NCBI GenBank assembly: GCA_937876275.1 | Contig: CALFIA010000138.1 | Location: forward strand, 1 to 16,966 | From: an uncultured Actinomycetes bacterium | Lineage (GTDB): Bacteria; Actinomycetota; Actinomycetes; S36-B12 | DNA length: 16,966 bases | Direction of reading: 5' to 3' | In this document: in pieces, positions 1 through 6,519 of the stretch | How positions within the stretch are numbered: the stretch's first letter is position 1 | Layout of the letters: each line of letters starts with the position of its first letter | Notes under the pieces: model-generated | Told to the model about the DNA's origin: nothing | The model's input: only the letters and a program-made list of their open reading frames with translations | Databases searched by the model: none | Position numbers and translations under genes: made by a program

Positions 1-13
1 GCTCTTCCGATCT
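1..13 (+). other. Sequencing adapter remnant
   Basis: The first 13 bases, GCTCTTCCGATCT, are identical to the 3' end shared by standard Illumina TruSeq-type adapters. A 13-base exact match placed precisely at the sequence edge is best explained as untrimmed adapter carried into the assembly, not as biology. Confidence 0.93.
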
Positions 14-95
14 GCAGGGCGGCGCAGGCGACGATGCGCTGACCGGCGGCACCGGCGACGACGCGCCGCTGCGCGCCTTCATCGCGGCGAGCCCC
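14..95 (+). other. Probable chimeric fragment encoding RTX-like repeats
   Basis: Read on the plus strand directly after the adapter, this stretch encodes two adjacent glycine/aspartate nonapeptides (GGAGDDALT, GGTGDDAPL), the hallmark of calcium-binding RTX proteins. Nearly every third codon position is G or C, more extreme than the rest of the window. The frame continues to a stop at 198-200 but loses the repeat pattern after about position 65. On the opposite strand the aminotransferase similarity stops somewhere near 90-100. I infer that a fragment from another gene or organism was joined here together with the adapter. The exact junction is uncertain. Confidence 0.6.
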
Positions 96-158
96 GTCGG
101 CGACCGCATGCATGTCAGCGAAGCCATGCCAGAGGGCGTTGCCCGGGAGTTTGGTCAC
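96..158 (-). CDS. Class III aminotransferase, N-terminal fragment (truncated by chimeric contig end)
   Basis: From a GTG at 158 reading leftwards, the protein begins VTKLPGNALWHGFADMHAVA. The LWHGFADM segment is typical of the extreme N-terminus of PLP-dependent class III (omega) aminotransferases of actinobacteria. The start is supported by a leaderless promoter: TACCCT lies exactly 6 nt upstream of the GTG. After about residue 20 the frame stays open to the window edge, but the residues no longer resemble the family, which agrees with a chimeric join. Only about 20 residues are visible, so the substrate cannot be inferred. It diverges from the gene starting at 210. Confidence 0.55.
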
Positions 159-164
159 CTGCTC

Positions 165-170
165 AGGGTA
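165..170 (-). promoter_or_regulatory. Leaderless -10 box (TACCCT) of the aminotransferase
   Basis: Minus-strand TACCCT fits TANNNT and ends 6 nt before the GTG at 158. The predicted transcript start is therefore the first base of the start codon. No Shine-Dalgarno sequence is present. Confidence 0.5.
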
Positions 171-197
171 GGGCAGCGCAGAATCAAGCGAGTGTCA

Positions 198-203
198 TAG
201 CGT
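198..203 (+). promoter_or_regulatory. Leaderless -10 box (TAGCGT)
   Basis: TAGCGT followed by 6 nt and then the ATG at 210. The same hexamer with similar spacing precedes the starts at 1205 and 9989. There is no ribosome binding site, so a leaderless transcript is likely. Confidence 0.55.
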
Positions 204-209
204 CCTGTC

Positions 210-1115
210 ATGGCCCCAGCCCTGTCCACCGCAGACACCGTTCTCGAGGAGAGCGAGTGGCGAGAGCGCCGTGCCCGGCATGAGGATCGCGTGCGCCCCT
301 GGGTCGAGCCTCGTCTGGAGCGAAGGAAGAACGGCGGCAAGCATCCGACTGATGACTTCCTCTTCGAGTACTACCCGTATTCAGTCGGCAAGCTGCTCGC
401 CTGGCACCCGGGTTACGGAACTTCACTGCTCGGCAAGGCAGATGAGTACCTGGAGTTCCCGCAGTACGCGCGAGGAGACGCGGGAGTAACAACCAGTCTG
501 ACCTGGCTCGCTGATTCGGCTGATCGGATCACTCGGCTCGATCTCGCCATTCGACTTCTCGAAGGAATGAACACCAGGCCCGCGAATACCGGCTGCTTTG
601 GCCTGCACGAATGGGCGATGGTCTATGGGCTCGAACAGAGTGAGATCCGGCACTCCGCGTTCCAGCTTCGGCTGTCGCCCGATGAGATCGTCGACACCGT
701 GCACGATGTCGGCCTGCGCTGCACCCATATAGACGCGTATCGCTTCTTCACGCCTGCCGCGATGCCGCTCAATCCGATCGAGCCCACGCGGGCCACTCAG
801 CCTGAGCTCGATCAGCCCGGCTGCCTGCACGCCAACATGGATCTCTACAAGTACGCGATGTGGTTCAGCCCGTACGTGAACAGCGAGCTCGTCGCTGACT
901 GCTTCGAACTGGCCCGAACAGCACGCACCCTCGACATGCAGGCCTCGCCCTATGACGTCTCCCAGTTCGGGCTCGATCCGATTCGAGTCGAGAATCCCGA
1001 GGGCAGGCTCGAATATGCGACCAGGCAGCGTGAGCTTATGAGCGCGGCCCTGCCACTTCGCGATCGATTGCTCACGAGGCTGACACATCTGCGTGACGCA
1101 ATTCGCGTCTCCTGA
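210..1115 (+). CDS. Conserved actinobacterial protein, often labelled 3-methyladenine DNA glycosylase
   Basis: A 301-residue soluble protein with no signal peptide or membrane segment. The block around residues 44-70 (KHPTDDFLFEYYPYSVGKLLAWHPG) and the later CFGLHEWAMVYG and HANMDLYKYAMW segments match a conserved actinobacterial family. From memory, that family is commonly carried in databases under the name 3-methyladenine DNA glycosylase. I see neither a helix-hairpin-helix motif nor the recognisable features of the AlkA, Tag or AAG folds, so the enzymatic label should be treated as unproven. The many conserved His, Asp, Glu and Cys residues would suit a metal-binding or catalytic protein. 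The start is supported by TAGCGT 6 nt upstream. It lies 89 bp before the spermidine gene, which has its own -10 box, so the two need not be co-transcribed. Confidence 0.7.
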   Translation: MAPALSTADTVLEESEWRERRARHEDRVRPWVEPRLERRKNGGKHPTDDFLFEYYPYSVGKLLAWHPGYGTSLLGKADEYLEFPQYARGDAGVTTSLTWLADSADRITRLDLAIRLLEGMNTRPANTGCFGLHEWAMVYGLEQSEIRHSAFQLRLSPDEIVDTVHDVGLRCTHIDAYRFFTPAAMPLNPIEPTRATQPELDQPGCLHANMDLYKYAMWFSPYVNSELVADCFELARTARTLDMQASPYDVSQFGLDPIRVENPEGRLEYATRQRELMSAALPLRDRLLTRLTHLRDAIRVS

Positions 1116-1190
1116 CTCGTAGCATGGCGGAGCTGACGGGCGCAGATCACATTTCTGAGCATCGGCCATCTCCTGTTCATCCGCGCTTGG

Positions 1191-1196
1191 TAGCGT
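1191..1196 (+). promoter_or_regulatory. Leaderless -10 box (TAGCGT) that decides the speD-speE start
   Basis: TAGCGT ends 8 nt before the ATG at 1205. This favours that ATG over the upstream in-frame ATG at 1124, which would add 27 residues with no resemblance to the SpeD family. Confidence 0.5.
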
Positions 1197-1204
1197 CCCG
1201 CCCC

Positions 1205-2500
1205 ATGTCACTGCGCTCCGTGGGCAACCACGCCCTCGCTGATATCAGCGGTTCCACCTCTCCCCTGCTCAACGACGCAGCCGGGCTGGAGCAACTGCTC
1301 GTCGACGCGTCACTCTCGGTCGGCGCAACCGTGCTCACTCGGCACTCGCATGCCTTCGAGCCTCAGGGAGTCACTGCAGTCGTCGTGCTTTCCGAATCGC
1401 ACGTGTCGATTCACACGTGGCCTGAATGGGGCGGCGCGACGATCGACGCCTACACCTGCGGTGACCCCGACCCCGTGCAGTTGATTGAGCATGTGATCGC
1501 CGGGCTCGAACCATCAGTGATCCACCGTGCCGTCGTTCCACGCACCATTCCCGGTGGCGGCGATGAGCCAGCGTTCAGCTTTGCTGAGTTCATCACTCCT
1601 GCCGACCGCTACCAGCACGATCTCAGCAAGGTCTACGTGCAGGGCACATCCGAATTCCAGGATTACCTCATCGGCGAAAGTGCGGCCTGGGGTCGCATGC
1701 TCGTTCTCGACGGTGTCGTGCAGAGCACCGAGGGTGACGAATTCATCTATCACGAGGGCATCGTGCATCCGGCCTGCTACGCAGCAGCAACATCCGCTCC
1801 CGTCAAGAACGTTCTCATTCTTGGCGGTGGCGAAGGAGCCTGCCTGCGCGAAGCACTGCGCTGGTCGAGCGTCGAGTCGATCACCATGATCGATATCGAC
1901 GCAGAGGTCGTAGCAGCCTGCCGCGAGCACCTTCCCAACCATCACCTTGGCTCGTTCGATGATCCTCGGGTCACGCTCATTCATGGCGATGCAGTCGCAT
2001 ACCTCGCGGAGATGGCAGACGACAGCTTCGATGTCATCGTCTCCGACATGACCGACCCGGTGGAAAACGGTCCGTCGACCTTCTGCTTTACCGTCGAGTA
2101 CTTCACCCAACTCAAGCGCATCCTGCGCCCGCACGGAGTGCTTGCCGTGCAGGCCGGCCCCGCATCGCCGGTCGAGATCACCCTCCACGCCAAGGTGATC
2201 CGCACGATTCGCGAGGTGTTTCCTTCGGTCATCCCCTACGCCGTTGATGCACCCTGCTATGGCCGCGATCTCGGCTTCATCGTCGCCTCTGCTGAAGACC
2301 TCAAATCGCGCCTGACGGTGGAGAGGATCCGCGGTCTCGAGGAGCAGGTCACCGGTGAGCATCGCTGGATCACCCCAGAGCTGCTCGTGGGAAAGATGAG
2401 CATCCCGCCCTACCTCACGTCGGCTATCGATGCCCGCAGTGACGTCTACGCCGATTCTGCGCCGCCGTCCACAGCCGGCGCCGCCGGTTGGGAATCCTGA
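1205..2500 (+). CDS. speD-speE: Fused S-adenosylmethionine decarboxylase-spermidine synthase
   Basis: A 431-residue fusion. Residues 1 to about 115 are a prokaryotic SpeD: the SESHVSIHTWPE motif holds the expected autocleavage site Glu64-Ser65 (Ser65 would become the pyruvoyl group), with His70 and Cys85 at the positions of the family's processing and catalytic residues. The rest is a SpeE aminopropyltransferase with QSTEGDEFIYHE (polyamine pocket), GGGEG (decarboxylated-SAM binding), IDID, GDAVAYL and the catalytic-region DMTDP. One polypeptide would thus decarboxylate SAM and transfer the aminopropyl group to putrescine or a similar diamine. It acts in the cytoplasm. No ornithine or arginine decarboxylase is nearby, so the diamine source is unknown. 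The start at 1205 is chosen from the leaderless promoter and family length; an extended start at 1124 is possible but unlikely. Confidence 0.9.
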   Translation: MSLRSVGNHALADISGSTSPLLNDAAGLEQLLVDASLSVGATVLTRHSHAFEPQGVTAVVVLSESHVSIHTWPEWGGATIDAYTCGDPDPVQLIEHVIAGLEPSVIHRAVVPRTIPGGGDEPAFSFAEFITPADRYQHDLSKVYVQGTSEFQDYLIGESAAWGRMLVLDGVVQSTEGDEFIYHEGIVHPACYAAATSAPVKNVLILGGGEGACLREALRWSSVESITMIDIDAEVVAACREHLPNHHLGSFDDPRVTLIHGDAVAYLAEMADDSFDVIVSDMTDPVENGPSTFCFTVEYFTQLKRILRPHGVLAVQAGPASPVEITLHAKVIRTIREVFPSVIPYAVDAPCYGRDLGFIVASAEDLKSRLTVERIRGLEEQVTGEHRWITPELLVGKMSIPPYLTSAIDARSDVYADSAPPSTAGAAGWES

Positions 2501-2603
2501 GCAACCGCAACGGTCTTCAGCCACGAAAGCGATGTCCGTTGCCGCGTTCGGCCCGCGTCGATCACCCCTTACTGCCGATTATTCGCAGGTAGCAAATCTG
2601 GAT
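2501..2603 (+). other. Intergenic region with no gene; weak inverted repeat
   Basis: No convincing coding sequence. The one structure is GCAACGG (2507-2513) with CCGTTGC (2536-2542), a 7-bp inverted repeat with a 22-nt loop and no U-run. It could at most be a weak terminator for the spermidine gene. The remaining bases lead into the riboswitch promoter. Confidence 0.4.
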
Positions 2604-2633
2604 TTCACGACTCCGTCGACCTCCTGATACGTT
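2604..2633 (+). promoter_or_regulatory. Promoter of the SAM riboswitch-peroxiredoxin transcript
   Basis: A -35-like TTCACG (2604-2609), an 18-bp spacer and -10 TACGTT (2628-2633). With the 6-7 nt spacing used elsewhere in this window, transcription would begin at about A2640, one base before the P1 helix of the riboswitch. The RNA would then start with the aptamer itself. Confidence 0.55.
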
Positions 2634-2640
2634 TTCACCA

Positions 2641-2716
2641 ACATCCAGAGCGACTGAGAGATCTGGCTCTTTGAAGTCGCAGCAACCCTCACGGGTGCTA
2701 ATGCCAGAGACGATGT
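2641..2716 (+). ncRNA. SAM-I (S-box) riboswitch aptamer
   Basis: All S-box landmarks appear in order. P1 is ACATC (2641-2645) with GATGT (2712-2716), followed by the CAGAG junction. P2 is CGAC/GTCG enclosing a kink-turn-like TGAGAGA and the conserved CTGGCTCTTTGAAG. Next come GCAGCAACC, P3 as CCC-TCAC-GGG, and the signature GTGCTAATGCC followed by AGAGAC. The aptamer is compact but complete. The expression platform is not a classic terminator: no U-run hairpin was found before the gene. One candidate switch is visible, because the 3' P1 strand GATGTG (2712-2717) can instead pair with CACATC (2757-2762), making P1 and the alternative helix mutually exclusive. The next gene is a peroxiredoxin at 2807, an unexpected target for a SAM sensor. 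Confidence 0.9.
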
Positions 2717-2792
2717 GGAAGGAAGAAATTTTCTGAGTGCTGCCCACCTAGGTCAACACATCCACGACTTATCCCTGTCCCGCACCACCACT

Positions 2793-2799
2793 AAAGGAG
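2793..2799 (+). promoter_or_regulatory. Strong Shine-Dalgarno site of the peroxiredoxin
   Basis: AAAGGAG lies 7 nt before the ATG at 2807. It stands out because most other transcription units in this window are leaderless; here a 5' UTR is required by the riboswitch. Confidence 0.8.
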
Positions 2800-2806
2800 A
2801 AACACC

Positions 2807-3442
2807 ATGACCATCCGACTTGGCGACGAGGCCCCCAACTTCACCGCAGAGACCACCGACGGCACCATCACCTTCCATGACTGGAAGAACGGCGCCTGGG
2901 CAGTCTTCTTCAGCCACCCCGCAGACTTCACCCCCGTCTGCACCACCGAGCTCGGTGCGACCGCAGGCCTGAAGGCAGAGTTCGACAAGCGCAACGTCAA
3001 GGCCATCGCGATCTCGGTTGACTCCGTCGACCAGCACAACGCATGGGCCGGTGACATCGGAGAGGTCACGGGCAACGCCCTGAACTTCCCGATCATCGCT
3101 GATCCCGAGCGCGCAGTGTCGAACGCCTACGACATGCTGCACCCGAACGCCGGTGACACCTCCACCGTGCGCTCGGTCTTCATCATCGATCCGGCCAACA
3201 TGGTTCGCCTTACCCTGACCTACCCGAAGTCGGTCGGCCGTAACTTCGACGAGATCCTGCGCACGATCGATGCTCTGCAGCTCACCGACAAGTCGACCGT
3301 TGCGACTCCGGCTAACTGGAAGGCCGGCGACAAGATCATCGTCGCCCCGACCGTCTCCACCGCTGACGCCATCGAGAAGTTCGGCGCCGTCGAGGAGCTC
3401 AAGCCGTACCTGCGCTACATCCCCGCATCCGCGGTCAAGTAA
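2807..3442 (+). CDS. 1-Cys peroxiredoxin, Prx6 type
   Basis: A 211-residue cytoplasmic thiol peroxidase that reduces hydrogen and alkyl peroxides. The peroxidatic motif HPADFTPVCTTELG places the active Cys at residue 45, with the Prx6-type C-terminal extension (LTYPKSVGRNFDEILRTIDALQL, then NWKAGDKIIVAPTVS) and KPYLR near the end. Cys45 is the only cysteine in the protein, so it must be resolved by an external thiol. Which thiol (mycothiol, ergothioneine or a thioredoxin-like partner) is not shown by the sequence. It is a single-gene transcript under the SAM-I riboswitch, with a strong Shine-Dalgarno site and a terminator 14 bp after the stop codon. The riboswitch implies expression when SAM is low, coupling peroxide defence to sulfur-metabolite status. 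Confidence 0.93.
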   Translation: MTIRLGDEAPNFTAETTDGTITFHDWKNGAWAVFFSHPADFTPVCTTELGATAGLKAEFDKRNVKAIAISVDSVDQHNAWAGDIGEVTGNALNFPIIADPERAVSNAYDMLHPNAGDTSTVRSVFIIDPANMVRLTLTYPKSVGRNFDEILRTIDALQLTDKSTVATPANWKAGDKIIVAPTVSTADAIEKFGAVEELKPYLRYIPASAVK

Positions 3443-3456
3443 CTCACGCATAACCT

Positions 3457-3492
3457 CGAAGGGCCCGGGAGCAATCGCTCCCGGGCCCTTCG
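3457..3492. terminator. Bidirectional hairpin terminator between converging genes
   Basis: A perfect 16-bp stem (CGAAGGGCCCGGGAGC with its complement) and an AATC tetraloop, placed between the peroxiredoxin stop and the stop of the converging GlcD-like gene. The outer GAA/TTC pairs give only short A/T tracts. The strong GC stem in this position suits termination in both directions. Confidence 0.88.
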
Positions 3493-3508
3493 CATGTTCA
3501 GTGCGGTA

Positions 3509-4894
3509 CTACCAGCGCGGCAATGCCTTGCCCGGGTTGAGGATGTTCTCGGGATCCCACGCAGCCTTGATCCGCGAGTGCAGATCGATAGCCACGGCAT
3601 CGAGTTCCTGGGCTAGGAAATCGCGCTTGAGGGTGCCCACGCCGTGCTCACCGGTGATCGTGCCGCCGCAAGCAAGGGCCACGGCCAGGATCTCGTTGAA
3701 GGCCTCCATCGCACGAGCGGCAGCTGCCGCATCACCACGGGGAATCACGATCGTGGGGTGCAAGTTGCCATCACCGGCGTGACCAAAGGTCGCGATCATG
3801 ACGTCATGCTTCGCGGAGAGCTCAGCGATCATCGTCATCGCACGTGCAAGTTGCGAGCGTGGAACGGCCACATCGTCGAGAAGCCAATCGCCCATCGTCT
3901 CGAGAGCAGGGATGGCCATTCGACGAGCTCCGAGCAGCATTTCGGCCTGCTCGGGGTCTTCGGAGCGGTAGACCTCGACTGCCCCCTCGCGTTCACAGAT
4001 CTCGAGAAGCAGGTCAGCCTCGGCAATACCGGCATCACCCGGCGCATCCGATTGCGCGATAAGGAGCGCTTCCGCGGATGTATCGAGCCCCATCGGTCGC
4101 CAAGTCTCGACCGCCTGGATGGTGGTGCGGTCCATCAGCTCGAGCATGCTCGGGGTCAGCTTCGTCATGATCGCCTCGACTGCGCGACCGGCAGATGCGA
4201 TGTCAGGGAACACGGCAACCGCAGTGGTGGCGGGCGGCGGTAGCGGGCGCAGCTTGAGTCGGGCCATCGTGACGATGCCGAGGGTGCCCTCACTGCCGAC
4301 CATGAGACCGGCGAGGTCGTAGCCCGCGACTCCCTTGACGGTCTTACGACCCAGGCGCGTGATGCGACCATCGGCGAGAACGACTTCGAGGCCGAGCACC
4401 GCATCGCGCGTGACTCCGTACTTCACGCAGCACAGGCCACCGGCATTCGTGTTGACGTTGCCGCCGATGGAACAGAAGTCCTTACTTGCAGGGTCAGGGG
4501 CGTACCAGAGACCGTGCCCCGCGACATGCTCGCGAAGATCTGTGTTGAAGATGCCTGGCTGGGTCTCGACATAGCCATTCGAGATGTCGACTTCGAGAAC
4601 CGAGTTCATCTTCTCGACGCAGACAATGAGCGAGCCGTCGATCGCGTTCGAACCGCCCGAGAGTCCGGAGCCCGCGCCACGCGGCACCACCGGCACACGA
4701 TGCTTATGGGCCGCCTTCATTACTTCGGAGACCTGCTCGGTCGTACGCGGGAACACCACCGCGAAGGGCTCGCCTACCTCAGAGCCTGTCGAGCGATCCT
4801 GCTTATACGTGGGGAGTCGATCGGGATCAGTGACGACGTCACCATCAGCGAGAACCGCGGCGCATGCGGCCAGGACGGCATCCTCATCAGTCAC
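3509..4894 (-). CDS. FAD-linked oxidase, GlcD/D-lactate dehydrogenase family
   Basis: A 461-residue flavoprotein. The FAD-binding (PCMH) half has PRGAGSGLSGG (71-81) and CSIGGNVNTNAGG (141-153), followed by KTVKGVAGYDLAGLMVGSEGTLG. The C-terminal cap carries TFGHAGDGNLHP and GEHGVGTLKRDFL, typical of the GlcD group, whose members oxidise 2-hydroxy acids such as glycolate or D-lactate. GlcE and the iron-sulfur GlcF subunits are absent nearby, so this may be a stand-alone D-2-hydroxyacid dehydrogenase. The exact substrate cannot be read from the sequence. The GTG start is supported by TAGCCT 7 nt upstream; that -10 overlaps the -10 of the divergent MFS gene. It converges with the peroxiredoxin across a shared terminator. 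Confidence 0.9.
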   Translation of the reverse strand: MTDEDAVLAACAAVLADGDVVTDPDRLPTYKQDRSTGSEVGEPFAVVFPRTTEQVSEVMKAAHKHRVPVVPRGAGSGLSGGSNAIDGSLIVCVEKMNSVLEVDISNGYVETQPGIFNTDLREHVAGHGLWYAPDPASKDFCSIGGNVNTNAGGLCCVKYGVTRDAVLGLEVVLADGRITRLGRKTVKGVAGYDLAGLMVGSEGTLGIVTMARLKLRPLPPPATTAVAVFPDIASAGRAVEAIMTKLTPSMLELMDRTTIQAVETWRPMGLDTSAEALLIAQSDAPGDAGIAEADLLLEICEREGAVEVYRSEDPEQAEMLLGARRMAIPALETMGDWLLDDVAVPRSQLARAMTMIAELSAKHDVMIATFGHAGDGNLHPTIVIPRGDAAAAARAMEAFNEILAVALACGGTITGEHGVGTLKRDFLAQELDAVAIDLHSRIKAAWDPENILNPGKALPRW

Positions 4895-4901
4895 ATGGGC
4901 A

Positions 4902-4911
4902 AGGCTAGCCT
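4902..4911. promoter_or_regulatory. Palindromic shared -10 element driving two divergent leaderless genes
   Basis: AGGCTAGCCT is a perfect 10-bp palindrome containing TAGCCT on each strand (plus 4906-4911, minus 4907-4902), overlapping by the central TA. The plus hexamer is 6 nt from the ATG at 4918 and the minus hexamer is 7 nt from the GTG at 4894. Only 23 bp separate the two start codons, so each -35 region must lie inside the other gene's first codons. Confidence 0.65.
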
Positions 4912-4917
4912 GAGCCC

Positions 4918-6510
4918 ATGACCACCGGTGACCGCCCGCCTCGCAGTGCTTTCGTTCTTCTTGCCCTGGTGATGGGCGCGATTGTCGCGAACATCAATCT
5001 GAGCATCGCGAACGTGGCACTCCCCACCATCGGTCACGATCTGAATGCCTCGCAGGATCAGCTGACAGGTATTGCCAATGCATTCGCCCTCGGCCTGGCC
5101 TCGACGGTTCTCTACCTCGGCACCATCGGTGATCGGTACGGGCGAAAGCTGCTCTTCGTACTTGGTGGCGTGCTCACCATCCCCACGGCGATGCTCGCGG
5201 CCTGGGCACCCAATGCCGAGATGCTGACCGTCGCGCGCTTTCTCGGCGGTATCGCAGCCGCACTGCTCTTCCCGACAACACTCTCGCTCATCAATGCTCT
5301 CTACAAGAACAAGGCGAAGGTCGGCGCGATCGCGCTGTGGTCAGGTATCGGCGGCGGTGGCGCGGCACTCGGCCCGCTGATCGGCGGCTGGCTGCTCGAG
5401 AGCTACTGGTGGGGTTCGGTCTTCCTCATCACGCTGCCGCTCGACATCATCGCGCTGATCGTCGGCCTAATCGTGCTGCCCTGGCATGCCAGCGAGGAGC
5501 GCTTCACGGTCGATCACCTCGGTGGCATCCTCTCGGTACTCGGCGTCGGCGGCCTTGTTCTCAGCATCGAGATCGCCGATAGGGGCTTCACGCCCGGCTG
5601 GTTCGCGCTCTTCTTCAGTGCTCTGATCGCTCTCGCGCTTTTCTTCTGGCGCCAGACCAAGGCACCTCGCCCGCTCATCTCGCTCCCCCTCGCCAAGGCA
5701 CGCACCTTCTGGGTCGCCTTCGTCGCCGGCGCCATCACCTTTGGCTCGCTTATCGGTGCGATGTTCATCGGCCAGCAGTTCACCCAGAACGTTCTTGGGT
5801 ACACCACCTTCCAAGCGGCTGAGGTCGTGCTTCCTGCAGCGATCTTCACCGCTCTTGGCGGTGCATTGGGCGGCAAGCTCTGCAATGGCAAGGGTTCGAA
5901 GTTCACCTTCATGCTCGGCTTGGGTTCCGTCGCACTCGCTTTCACCATGATGCTCATTACCTGGACTGATCAGGCGAAGGTTGGCTGGATCCTCGCGGCC
6001 TACACCTTCATGGGCCTTGGCGTCGGACTCGCCTCAACGTCTGCATCGCGTGCACTGATGTCGTCCGTTCCGCCAAGCCGCGGGGGCATGGGCTCATCGT
6101 TCCTCGACCTCACCCGCGACTTCGGTGGAGCGATCCTGCAGGCGCTCATGGGCGGCTTGCTCGCCGCTGCCTACGCGAGCCACATGCTCGCCTCGATTGC
6201 ATCGGCTCCATCCGAGGAAACGTCAAAGCTCACGAACCAGGTTGCTGATCAGCTCACGAGTTCGTTCACCAGCGCCGCTGATGTCGCGCAGCAGTACCCG
6301 ACCTACTCCACCGACATCCTCTCGGCGGCATCGCAGGCCTTCACCGACGGCAAGAGCGTCGCCATCGTTGTTGCACTGGCCATGACCCTTATCGGCCTCG
6401 CCCTCGTGCTCGTGCGGTTCCCGGGTAAGGCGAAGGAAGAGGCCTTCTACGAACAGGTCGCAGAGATGGACACCACCAAGCCTGCTGCCGGCGTGACCGC
6501 AACCAACTAA
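4918..6510 (+). CDS. MFS transporter, DHA2 (EmrB/QacA-like) drug:H+ antiporter family
   Basis: A 530-residue integral membrane protein with many hydrophobic segments, compatible with the 14-helix DHA2 layout. Family marks include NINLSIANVALPTIGHDL in the first helix (about 25-42), the loop motif LGTIGDRYGRK (67-77), and antiporter motif C as LGPLIGGWLLE (about 151-161). The long hydrophilic insert around residues 420-460 between late helices is typical of this group. Members export drugs, dyes or metabolites using the proton gradient; the substrate here is unknown. It is transcribed leaderlessly from the palindromic -10 shared with the divergent FAD oxidase. Nine bases separate its stop from the stop of egtD, so the two converging transcripts probably overlap. 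Confidence 0.9.
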   Translation: MTTGDRPPRSAFVLLALVMGAIVANINLSIANVALPTIGHDLNASQDQLTGIANAFALGLASTVLYLGTIGDRYGRKLLFVLGGVLTIPTAMLAAWAPNAEMLTVARFLGGIAAALLFPTTLSLINALYKNKAKVGAIALWSGIGGGGAALGPLIGGWLLESYWWGSVFLITLPLDIIALIVGLIVLPWHASEERFTVDHLGGILSVLGVGGLVLSIEIADRGFTPGWFALFFSALIALALFFWRQTKAPRPLISLPLAKARTFWVAFVAGAITFGSLIGAMFIGQQFTQNVLGYTTFQAAEVVLPAAIFTALGGALGGKLCNGKGSKFTFMLGLGSVALAFTMMLITWTDQAKVGWILAAYTFMGLGVGLASTSASRALMSSVPPSRGGMGSSFLDLTRDFGGAILQALMGGLLAAAYASHMLASIASAPSEETSKLTNQVADQLTSSFTSAADVAQQYPTYSTDILSAASQAFTDGKSVAIVVALAMTLIGLALVLVRFPGKAKEEAFYEQVAEMDTTKPAAGVTATN

Positions 6511-6519
6511 AGCGAATCG

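Noticed and set aside
12..200. Plus-strand open frame with two RTX nonapeptides as a real RTX protein C-terminus
   Set aside because: It starts in adapter sequence, loses the repeat pattern quickly, and overlaps on the opposite strand a promoter-supported aminotransferase start. A chimera explains it better.
423..1211. Long minus-strand open frame (262 codons) opposite the 301-residue gene
   Set aside because: Antisense shadow caused by GC-rich third codon positions; no family resemblance, and the plus-strand gene has conserved blocks.
1514..2524. Long minus-strand open frame (336 codons) opposite the spermidine gene
   Set aside because: Shadow of a confidently identified enzyme; no recognisable motif or start signal.
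2507..2542. 7-bp inverted repeat after speD-speE as a firm terminator
   Set aside because: The loop is 22 nt and no U-run follows; recorded only as a weak structure.
2430..2627. Small plus-strand frame bridging the end of speD-speE and the riboswitch promoter
   Set aside because: Mostly overlaps real coding sequence in another frame, has no start signal, and is low-complexity in composition.
2737..2751. Four-codon leader frame (GTG CTG CCC ACC TAG) after the riboswitch, as an attenuator peptide
   Set aside because: Shine-Dalgarno spacing is too long, codons are not informative for methionine or cysteine, and the S-box already explains regulation.
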